Assembly: GCA_009779295.1 (NCBI GenBank)
Contig: WREN01000090.1
Span: 1 to 8,101, forward strand
Source of the DNA: Oscillospiraceae bacterium
Lineage (GTDB): Bacteria > Bacillota > Clostridia > Oscillospirales > CAG-272
Direction: 5' to 3'
Length of the DNA stretch: 8,101 nucleotides
Part shown: one piece after another, positions 1 through 5,331 of the stretch
How positions within the stretch are numbered: position 1 is the first letter of the stretch
How the letters are laid out: the number at the start of each line of letters is the position of its first letter
Notes under the pieces: generated by a model
What the model saw: the letters and a program-made list of their open reading frames with translations, nothing else
The model's database searches: none
What the model was told of the DNA's origin: nothing
Made by a program: the position numbers and the translations under genes

Positions 1-1
1 T

Positions 2-169
2 AAAGTCAACGACGAGGGCGACCAATTGATAAGAACCGCAATCGTTTCATACGTGAAAGCTAATTACGGTTTCGATTCACCGGAAGCCGACCAGTACAGG
101 GTAGTATTTGAAAATATGAAAAAACGGTTGACGTTATCGTCCGTTTACAGATACGGTGATAATGTATGA
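2..169 (+). CDS. Phage head-tail connector (gp6-like), C-terminal end only
   Basis: This is an open frame entering from the left edge; only the last 55 residues are present, ending at TGA 167-169. The visible part is helical, with the patterns AIVSYVKANYGFDSPEA and VFENMKKRLTLSSVY. This resembles the C-terminus of gp6/gp15-like head-tail connectors (DNA-packaging adaptor family) found in many Firmicutes siphophages. These proteins form a ring under the portal and extend the DNA exit channel. The stop overlaps the next start in an ATGA arrangement (ATG 166), which indicates translational coupling. The following head-closure gene is the usual next neighbour, which supports the call. The start and the N-terminal half lie outside the window. 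Confidence 0.7.
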   Translation, partial: KVNDEGDQLIRTAIVSYVKANYGFDSPEADQYRVVFENMKKRLTLSSVYRYGDNV

Positions 170-480
170 TGTGGCGGGAAGCGGTTTATTTAATGCAGGA
201 AATCGAGTCGCTTGATTCAATGCGTAAAGTAACGAAATCATATAAAAAAAGACGTGTTTACTGCAATGAAAAGGGCGTGCGGCAGTCGGAATTTTATCAA
301 GCGGGGATTCAAGGGGACAAGCCCGAAATCATGCTTGAAGTCCGCGCAAACGAGTATAACGGCGAAACGCACGTTGAGTATAAAAATAAAGTTTACCGTG
401 TCATACGTACATATCCGAAACGAAACGAAATAACGGAAATCATTTGTACAAGCACAGTACATAAAAACGGTGTTCAATAA
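166..480 (+). CDS. Phage head closure / head-tail adaptor protein
   Basis: This is a 104-residue protein of the SPP1 gp16-like head-closure (head-tail joining) type, which caps the connector ring and holds packaged DNA until the tail docks. The family-like pattern is VRQSEFYQAG (residues 38-47), then EVRANEYNGE (58-67), then a short beta-rich end with YKNKVYRVIRTY (72-83). Members are usually about 100-115 residues, so the length fits. Two ATG codons lie in tandem at 166 and 169. The first gives a 4-base overlap with the upstream gene, so I use it, but 169 is equally possible. The stop TAA at 478-480 shares one base with the next ATG. The N-terminal 30 residues look less typical than the rest. 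Confidence 0.72.
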   Translation: MMWREAVYLMQEIESLDSMRKVTKSYKKRRVYCNEKGVRQSEFYQAGIQGDKPEIMLEVRANEYNGETHVEYKNKVYRVIRTYPKRNEITEIICTSTVHKNGVQ

Positions 481-1004
481 TGGGCGGTACGGGTTATAAT
501 ATCAATTTTACCGATACGTCAAAAGAAACGATCAAGGCAATGCAGGTATTATCAAAAAAGGCTTTAAACGCAAGCGGTAAAGTTGTACGAAAAATTATCC
601 GCGATAAAGTACCCGAACGAACAAAATTATTGAAAAACCATATCGCGAGCTGGGCGTTTGTAAACAAGGCTACCGGACAGCCTACAATTCAGATCGGGTT
701 TTACGGATGGCAGAAAGTCCGGCAGCGCGGTAAGCAACCGTCGCACGCTAACCCGCATTGGATCGAGTTTGGGACAAAGCCGCATAAAATAACCGTAAAA
801 TCGGCTAAAGCTATGGGTTACGGTGATAATTTTTTCGGCGGCGGTGTAAACCATCCCGGAGCAAAACCGCAACACGTTTTACGTAACGCTGTATATGATA
901 ATATTTCCGAAATAAAAGCGGCTCAAACTGAATTTCTCGCCGAAATTACAAAAATTACTGACCCGCCGAAGGAAGAAAACGAGGTGCCGGAAGATGATAT
1001 TTAA
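480..1004 (+). CDS. HK97 gp10-like head-tail/minor tail component
   Basis: This 174-residue protein is recognised as the HK97-gp10_like family, neck/tail-completion proteins encoded between the head-closure and tail-terminator genes. The N-terminal half is a basic helical segment (KKALNASGKVVRKIIRDKVP). The conserved WIEFGTKPH pattern begins at W94, and the hallmark HPGAKPQHVLRNAV begins at H125, just before a C-terminal helix. The last ~15 residues are an acidic, Pro-rich tail. ATG 480 overlaps the preceding TAA by one base, and the gene's 3' end overlaps the next gene by 11 bases. Both points suggest coupled translation. The exact structural role of this family (joining versus terminator-associated) is less settled than its membership. 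Confidence 0.85.
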   Translation: MGGTGYNINFTDTSKETIKAMQVLSKKALNASGKVVRKIIRDKVPERTKLLKNHIASWAFVNKATGQPTIQIGFYGWQKVRQRGKQPSHANPHWIEFGTKPHKITVKSAKAMGYGDNFFGGGVNHPGAKPQHVLRNAVYDNISEIKAAQTEFLAEITKITDPPKEENEVPEDDI

Positions 1005-1392
1005 TTTAAATCAATATAAAACCAAAGATTTTATTGAAATTCTTGTAGCGTTTATAGATCAATATCTCCCCTGTTACTATGAATACGCGCCATCAACCGC
1101 CGCGCCGCAACTATACGCGGTGGCGAACGGTTTCCACGAAAGCGATATTAGTTACGGGTGTTTGACTAATTTTTATATTGATTTATACACCGATGAAAAA
1201 ATACCAAACGCAACGGAAAACCTCGAAGTAATAACGGATAAGCTGCGTTCGGCGATTGCAAACGAAATATTCACGAAACCATTGAGTTTTTACGCGCACG
1301 TCGGCGTTGACAACCGTATCAACGTTCACGACAAAGAATTTGATTTATGCAACAGAAAAATAACTTGCACGGCAAGAATATTTTATTATTAG
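994..1392 (+). CDS. Probable tail terminator / tail completion protein
   Basis: This is a 132-residue protein without a motif I can name with certainty. It begins with helices (KTKDFIEILVAFIDQYLP), followed by alternating strands and a long helix (ENLEVITDKLRSAIANEI). It ends in beta strands (KEFDLCNRKITCTARIFYY). This size and alpha/beta layout fit tail-terminator proteins, which cap the tube and dock to the head. The slot between the gp10-like gene and the major tail protein is the standard place for that gene. A good ribosome site, GAGGTG at 981-986, precedes ATG 994 by 7 nt, inside the end of the upstream gene. The stop TAG 1390-1392 overlaps the next gene's AGGGGTG ribosome site. The assignment is mainly by position. 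Confidence 0.55.
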   Translation: MIFNLNQYKTKDFIEILVAFIDQYLPCYYEYAPSTAAPQLYAVANGFHESDISYGCLTNFYIDLYTDEKIPNATENLEVITDKLRSAIANEIFTKPLSFYAHVGVDNRINVHDKEFDLCNRKITCTARIFYY

Positions 1393-1402
1393 GGGTGTTA
1401 AA

Positions 1403-2014
1403 ATGCCAACAGTAAAAAATTTAACTGTTGAATCGGTTAAAAAAATACAGATAGACGAAGGATTGATCTTTTTAAATTTCGGCGTAACTGGTAAAGAAAG
1501 ATTATTCGCGCCGACGCGCGGCGGCGGCGAGTTCAGCGTGACCAACGCCGTAAGGGATATAGAATTTGACGGTCGGCGGGGAAAAACAAAAAATATGCAG
1601 GTTGTCGAGGAGCAGGCGGCGATATTGAAAGTAACCGTTATCAATTCGTCGCAGGAAAATCTCGCGCTCGGTATTCCCGGCGTTGAGATAAAAAACGAAA
1701 ACGACAATATTATATTGACCAATTCCGACGACGGCGGGTTAATCGACCCTGAATCATATATTGATAACGTTACGATGTTCGCGAAATGCGTTGATAAAAC
1801 GTATAAAAAAATCACCATAAAAAACGCGCTGCACGAAGGGGCGTTCGCGTTCAAAGCCGCGCCGAAAACTGAAAACGAACACGCGCTTGAATTTGGAGCG
1901 CATTTCAATCCGTTCGACACGACCGAAAAAATCTGGCAGATCGAGGATGTAGCGGCATTGCCGGCAACAGCACCGCCGCCGCCGAAAGAAGGAATAAACA
2001 ATGCTGAAAGTTAA
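1403..2014 (+). CDS. Major tail protein (tail tube subunit)
   Basis: This 203-residue protein matches the siphophage major tail protein type whose hexameric rings stack into the tail tube. An RGGGEFSV segment (39-46) is followed by the characteristic IEFDGRRGKTKNM (53-65), then a beta-rich body. A second conserved-looking stretch near the end (GAFAFKAAPKTENEHALEFGAHFNP) fits the family's final tube strands. The last ~17 residues form a short Pro-rich tail (ATAPPPPKEG) that may be flexible or surface-exposed. The ribosome site AGGGGTG at 1391-1397 lies 5 nt before ATG 1403 and is one of the strongest in the window, as expected for the most abundant tail protein. The 3' end overlaps the chaperone gene by 14 bases. 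Confidence 0.85.
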   Translation: MPTVKNLTVESVKKIQIDEGLIFLNFGVTGKERLFAPTRGGGEFSVTNAVRDIEFDGRRGKTKNMQVVEEQAAILKVTVINSSQENLALGIPGVEIKNENDNIILTNSDDGGLIDPESYIDNVTMFAKCVDKTYKKITIKNALHEGAFAFKAAPKTENEHALEFGAHFNPFDTTEKIWQIEDVAALPATAPPPPKEGINNAES

Positions 2015-2336
2015 AATTATACCCGTTCTTGCGGGCATTGTGTCGAAAATCGAAATTCAACCCATTATAGAGCGCATGAAAACGATCGATATTTCTGAAA
2101 ATCAAACGACAGAACAACAGGCGATAATCGTATTTGAACTCATCGCGGCAATCACGCCGCAGCTCGGCGCGATCGCGGAAGATATTCCGCAGCTGATCGC
2201 GCTGTACAAAGAAATATCCGTCGAAGAAGCCGGAGAACTTGATTTTATCGAAATAATCAAGGAATTATTAGGCGATAAAGGCATAATAAATTTTTTCTCT
2301 ACTGCGCTGCGAGGGAAAGCAGCGCGAGAAATTTAA
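2001..2336 (+). CDS. Tail assembly chaperone, short form (gpG-like)
   Basis: This 111-residue acidic, helical protein sits directly between the major tail protein and tape measure genes, the fixed place of the tail assembly chaperone. By analogy with lambda gpG, it coats the hydrophobic tape measure and prepares it for tube assembly; it is not part of the virion. The start is ATG 2001 with AGAAGGA at 1987-1993, 7 nt upstream. The zero-frame stop is TAA 2334-2336. Near the end the codons AAT TTT TTC form a slippery run, and a hairpin follows. The last 13 zero-frame residues (TALRGKAAREI region) are encoded by the hairpin itself, so they are probably constrained by RNA structure. A longer gpGT product is expected from the same start. 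Confidence 0.8.
   Translation: MLKVKIIPVLAGIVSKIEIQPIIERMKTIDISENQTTEQQAIIVFELIAAITPQLGAIAEDIPQLIALYKEISVEEAGELDFIEIIKELLGDKGIINFFSTALRGKAAREI
2288..2325 (+). promoter_or_regulatory. Programmed -1 ribosomal frameshift signal (slippery site plus hairpin)
   Basis: The zero-frame codons ATA AAT TTT TTC contain two overlapping X-XXY-YYZ heptamers: A-AAT-TTT (2288-2294) and T-TTT-TTC (2291-2297). Six bases later there is a perfect 7-bp stem, GCGCTGC (2304-2310) with GCAGCGC (2319-2325), closing an 8-base loop, with a possible U-G pair below it. Slippage at either heptamer gives the same protein. The -1 frame is open from here to 2638. Site, spacer and stem all match the established layout for -1 recoding in phage tail chaperone genes. 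Frameshifting was not measured; only the signal is visible. Confidence 0.85.
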
Positions 2337-2638
2337 GTTTATTATCAAAATATTATGATTTTAATTTTATCGGCGAGCTGCCGCTGTCACATCTCGACAG
2401 CTTGATAAAATACGCCGCCGATAAGGAACTTGAACAGGTAACGTTACCGTTGTGGCTAATACATTATCTGACTTCGGAGTTGTCCGGCAAAGAGCATATT
2501 GATTACTCCGAGTACATCGGAAATATAAAAGGCAGTGTCACTACAAAAACCACAGAAAATAAATCACCCGAAAAAATCATTGAAGACATTATACCGATAG
2601 TGGAACATTACCGAAACACACAAAGGGGTGATGATTAA
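2297..2638 (+). CDS. Tail assembly chaperone T-part, expressed as gpGT by -1 frameshift
   Basis: This is the downstream half of the chaperone, in the -1 frame relative to gpG. Joining 2001-2297 to 2297-2638 gives a 212-residue fusion; this segment contributes 113 residues. Just after the junction comes a Tyr/Phe-rich and Leu-rich stretch (YYDFNFIGELPLSHLDSL), then the helical LWLIHYLTSEL, then a Lys/Thr-rich linker and a final helix. In lambda-like systems the T part binds tail tube subunits while the G part binds the tape measure. The frame has no good start of its own. A TTG at 2402 would remove the conserved-looking YYDF section, and there is no ribosome site before it, so frameshifting is the better explanation. 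The stop TAA 2636-2638 abuts the tape measure start. Confidence 0.8.
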   Translation, partial: LYCAARESSARNLSLLSKYYDFNFIGELPLSHLDSLIKYAADKELEQVTLPLWLIHYLTSELSGKEHIDYSEYIGNIKGSVTTKTTENKSPEKIIEDIIPIVEHYRNTQRGDD

Positions 2639-2642
2639 TTTG
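2622..2642 (+). promoter_or_regulatory. Ribosome binding site deciding the tape measure start (TTG 2640)
   Basis: The sequence AAAGGGGTGAT (2622-2632) matches the full anti-Shine-Dalgarno complement at most positions. GTG 2628 lies inside it and ATG 2631 follows its G-run by only 2 nt, so both are badly placed. TTG 2640 is 11 nt after the G-run, or 7 nt after the extended GGTGAT. The Dit gene uses the same AAAGGGG motif 10 nt before a TTG. I therefore favour TTG 2640, with ATG 2631 as the alternative. Confidence 0.5.
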
Positions 2643-4619
2643 GCAAGCATTTTTTCTTTATTCGGCGAAATTTTCATCGACAACGAAAAAGCCGACAAAA
2701 GTATAGAGCATACCACGGAAAAAGGTAAAAAAGCCGGCGTTGACATCGGTTCGGCGTTCGGGAATATCGTTAAAGGCGCGGCGGCGGTCGGTACCGCCGT
2801 AATCGGCGCGGCTACGGGACTGGCGGCGGGCGCGTTGTCAATGATAAACAACACGGCTTCGGCGGCGGATCACATCGACAAACTTTCCGAACGGACGGGC
2901 ATTAACCGCGAGGAACTTCAGCGTTGGGAGTACGCCGCGAAACAATCCGACATGAACATCGACAGCTTGACAAAGGGCATAAAAAAATTCAGTTCCGTCA
3001 TGGAAGACGCAAAAGGCGGCAACGAAAAAGCTGTCGCTTTGATAGAAAAGCTCGGATTGTCTTATGAAGAGCTTGCGCAGCTCACGCCGGAACAGCAGTT
3101 TGACAAAATCACTTCCGCGCTCGCCGACATGGAAGCGGGATCGGAGCGTAACGTATTAGGTAACGAACTTATCGGCAATACATACTTGGAAATGATCCCG
3201 TTGTTGAACTCCGGAAGCGAAGGAATCGCGGCGTTGAAACAGGAAGCCGACGATCTGGGGCTTGTGATGGGCGAGGAAGCGGTCAAGTCAAGCGTTAAAT
3301 TCAGCGACACGCTTTTAAAAATCAAGGAATCGGGAAGCGGGCTTGTAAATCAAATCAGCGGCGCATTGGTTCCGGTTTTTCAGCAGGTAGCGGATAAAGT
3401 TCTTGAATTTATGCCGATGATCCAGAAGATGGTCAGCGATTTCGCGCCTGTGATAACGGAATTATTCGAAAAAATGCTGCCGCCGCTGTTTGATCTCGCG
3501 GAGCAGTTAATACCCGTTATAATCAATCTTATTATGACGTTACTTCCGGTTATCATGGAAATAATATCTGACATACTGCCCATTATAACCGATTTGATCG
3601 TTATGCTGCTGCCGCCGATCGTTGAAATAGCGCAAATGATTCTTCCGCTGATACTCGAGCTGATCAAGGGACTGCTGCCGCTGCTTAATCCGATACTGGA
3701 CATGCTGCGTCCGATGATCGACCTTATAATGGAGCTGCTGCCGCCGATTATCGAGTTGGCGGAAATGCTGATACCTGTCATAATTGATTTGATAATGATG
3801 TTACTGCCGCCGATCATTGAGATAATATCGGAGATACTGCCGGTTCTAACTGATCTTATAATGATGTTGCTGCCGCCGATTATAGAAATAGTAAAGGCGA
3901 TTTTGCCGTTGTTATTGGATTTACTGAAACCGTTATTATCCTTGATTGAACCGATATTCGGGCTTTTGAAACCGATTTTTGACCTGCTTACGCCGTTTAT
4001 CGACCTTCTGGTGATGATAATTGCGCCGCTGACTGAAATATTGAATCTAATATTGCCGCCTTTAATCGAATTGATTGAAGTCGGAGTCGGCGCGGTCACA
4101 AAAGTATTAAAAGGACTCATTGATTTTCTTACAAGCGTGTTCACAGGGGACTGGAAAAGCGCGTGGGAAGCTGTCAAGGACATATTTAAATCGATCTGGG
4201 ACGGATTGATAGGAATTTTCAAAGCTCCATTAAACTGGATAATCGACGGGATAAATCTATTTATCCGCGGTTTAAACAAATTAAAAATCCCTGATTGGGT
4301 TCCGCTTGTCGGCGGAAAGGGATTTGACCTCAAAGAATTTGAAAAACTGCGTATCGGGCTTGAATACGTACCCTACGACGATATGCCCGCGCTGCTGCAC
4401 AAAGGCGAACGTGTGCTTACCGCGTCGGAAAATAAAGAGTATGATCAAGCCAAAAGGGAACTGTCCGAAAAAGTCGGCGAAAACAATATTATTATAAATC
4501 TGTATTTAACCATTGAAAATTTCATCAATTCGTCCGACAAGGATTTGAGCGAATTGATCGACACCATCATGGAGATGATACAGGAAAGAATCAAGCGGAA
4601 AGGGGTTGTGTTCAATTGA
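2640..4619 (+). CDS. Tail tape measure protein
   Basis: This is a 659-residue protein (from TTG 2640; 662 from ATG 2631) that sets tail length and is ejected with the DNA. The N-terminus (ASIFSLFGEIFIDNEKADKS) is typical of clostridial-type tape measures. Residues 43-69 form a Gly/Ala-rich hydrophobic segment that could insert into a membrane. Residues 70-250 are predicted helical and charged. Residues 257-431 are a strict 11-residue repeat of Leu/Ile with Pro at position 3, and looser repeats continue to about 480. A Trp/Phe-rich amphipathic part follows (TGDWKSAWEAVKDIFKSIW). The conserved C-terminal motif DMPALLHKGERVLTASE lies near residues 581-597. At ~0.15 nm per helical residue the tail would be roughly 100 nm, unless the protein is processed. 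I see no lysozyme or peptidase domain. The stop overlaps the Dit start. Confidence 0.9.
   Translation: MASIFSLFGEIFIDNEKADKSIEHTTEKGKKAGVDIGSAFGNIVKGAAAVGTAVIGAATGLAAGALSMINNTASAADHIDKLSERTGINREELQRWEYAAKQSDMNIDSLTKGIKKFSSVMEDAKGGNEKAVALIEKLGLSYEELAQLTPEQQFDKITSALADMEAGSERNVLGNELIGNTYLEMIPLLNSGSEGIAALKQEADDLGLVMGEEAVKSSVKFSDTLLKIKESGSGLVNQISGALVPVFQQVADKVLEFMPMIQKMVSDFAPVITELFEKMLPPLFDLAEQLIPVIINLIMTLLPVIMEIISDILPIITDLIVMLLPPIVEIAQMILPLILELIKGLLPLLNPILDMLRPMIDLIMELLPPIIELAEMLIPVIIDLIMMLLPPIIEIISEILPVLTDLIMMLLPPIIEIVKAILPLLLDLLKPLLSLIEPIFGLLKPIFDLLTPFIDLLVMIIAPLTEILNLILPPLIELIEVGVGAVTKVLKGLIDFLTSVFTGDWKSAWEAVKDIFKSIWDGLIGIFKAPLNWIIDGINLFIRGLNKLKIPDWVPLVGGKGFDLKEFEKLRIGLEYVPYDDMPALLHKGERVLTASENKEYDQAKRELSEKVGENNIIINLYLTIENFINSSDKDLSELIDTIMEMIQERIKRKGVVFN
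3408..3932 (+). repeat. Sixteen 11-residue (33-nt) repeats in the tape measure gene
   Basis: Residues 257-431 of the tape measure divide into sixteen consecutive units of 11 residues (one has 10), each with a hydrophobic pair followed by Pro at position 3. Examples are LLPPIIEIISE, ILPVLTDLIMM, LIPVIIDLIMM and LLPPIIELAEM. Alternate units are most alike, so there is also a 22-residue (66-nt) super-period. Two or three degenerate units follow. At DNA level the repeats are diverged, apart from the recurrent core CTGCCGCCGAT, so this is an old expansion. Eleven residues make three helical turns, as in hendecad helices. Confidence 0.85.
4597..4618 (+). promoter_or_regulatory. Ribosome binding site for Dit (TTG start)
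   Basis: GGAAAGGGG at 4597-4605 lies 10 nt before TTG 4616, inside the end of the tape measure gene. There is no in-frame ATG or GTG nearby that would keep the N-terminal NALHAFEFNG of the Dit family, so TTG is the likely start. Confidence 0.55.
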
Positions 4620-5122
4620 ACCTAAACGCATTACATGCGTTCGAATTTAACGGGACGCGCTCCGATCAGTGCGGGATTGTCATAAAAGATAAAAACGCTT
4701 TCAACGTGCCGGCGCGGGACGTTACAAAACAGAGCATACCAGGGCGCAACGGCGATCTGATCATCGACAACGGGCGGTATTTCAATATCGATGTTGTTTA
4801 TAAATGCACGATCGTTAATTTTGAGGGCAATATTAACAATATCAAAAATTGGTTACCGGCTTACAGGGGAAAATATTTGATACTGACAGATACATATAAT
4901 CCGGACGTTTTCCGGTACGCTTCGTTCTCGAACGCGTTCAATTTCGCAAATATAAAATTCGGCACGGGCGAGGGTGACATCGTTTTCAACTGCAAGCCGT
5001 TTCAGTATTTACTGACCGGAAACCAACCCGTCACGCTGACCTCCTCGGGGAATATATCAAATCCGACGAAATACGACGCGCTGCCGCGCATAAAGGTGGT
5101 TGGCAGTGGAAATTATCACTAA
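4616..5122 (+). CDS. Distal tail protein (Dit), truncated N-terminal part
   Basis: This is the baseplate-hub protein Dit (SPP1 gp19.1-like family), which links the tail tube to the tail tip as a hexameric ring. Residues 1-166 follow the family well: an N-terminal AFEFNGTRSDQCGIVIKDK, then SIPGRNGDLIIDNGRYFNIDV, then a domain ending GEGDIVFNCKPFQYL and NPTKYDALPRIKVVGSGN. The frame then runs into TAA 5120-5122 after 168 residues. Relatives are usually about 230-250 residues. The missing C-terminal domain is present just downstream in the -1 frame (5113-5331), so this is a frameshifted gene. The start is TTG 4616, overlapping the tape measure stop, with GGAAAGGGG at 4597-4605. A programmed shift, a real mutation or a one-base sequencing error could each explain the break. 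Confidence 0.82.
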   Translation: MNLNALHAFEFNGTRSDQCGIVIKDKNAFNVPARDVTKQSIPGRNGDLIIDNGRYFNIDVVYKCTIVNFEGNINNIKNWLPAYRGKYLILTDTYNPDVFRYASFSNAFNFANIKFGTGEGDIVFNCKPFQYLLTGNQPVTLTSSGNISNPTKYDALPRIKVVGSGNYH

Positions 5123-5331
5123 CTGTAAATAACGCGCTGTACGCGTTTACGGGCGTTTCCGGACACATCGAAATTGACAGCGAATTGGAATCAGTGTTCA
5201 AAGACGCGGAACTGCAAAATAACAAGATGACGGGGTATCCGTTCCCGACGCTGAAACCGGGCAATAATTCGGTATCTTGGACGGGTTCTGTTTCACAATT
5301 GATAATCACGCCGAGGTGGGTCACGTTATGA
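5113..5331 (+). pseudogene. C-terminal part of Dit, out of frame (-1) with its N-terminal part
   Basis: Reading in the -1 frame from base 5113 gives 72 residues that continue the Dit family pattern without a gap: LSLTVNNALYAFTGVSG, then HIEIDSELESVF, then NNKMTGYPFPTLKPGNNSVSW, ending PRWVTL. These match the usual C-terminal domain of siphophage Dit proteins (an EIDSE strand, a PxLKPGxNxxSWTG loop and a final PRW). Rejoining 4616-5113 to 5113-5331 would give one 238-residue protein of normal length. The simplest repair is one extra T in the AAATTATC context at 5110-5117. The segment has no start codon with a ribosome site of its own. Its TGA 5329-5331 overlaps the Tal ATG, as expected of the native dit end. 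Confidence 0.8.

Noticed and set aside
1345..2001. A 218-codon minus-strand open frame opposite the major tail protein gene
   Set aside because: It covers almost exactly the major tail protein and gives a low-complexity Ser/Phe/Ile product. The + strand reading has family motifs and ribosome sites, so this is a shadow.
2304..2325. Hairpin read as a transcription terminator
   Set aside because: No T-run follows the stem, and the tape measure and tail-tip genes must be transcribed through it. It sits at the correct distance after a slippery site, so a frameshift role fits better.
2402..2638. Stand-alone small gene starting at TTG 2402
   Set aside because: There is no ribosome site. The same frame is open back to the slippery site and encodes chaperone-like sequence upstream of 2402, so it is the T part of gpGT.
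3380..4333. A 317-codon open frame on the minus strand opposite the tape measure repeats
   Set aside because: It is the mirror of the repetitive Leu/Ile/Pro codons, giving a Ser/Ile/Gly-rich periodic product without a family pattern. There is no good ribosome site, and the + strand gene is clearly real.
5277..5327. Upstream extension of Tal to TTG 5277
   Set aside because: It would overlap the conserved Dit C-terminus, adds residues not typical of Tal and has no ribosome site. ATG 5328 has GAGGTGGG 7 nt upstream and an ATGA overlap.
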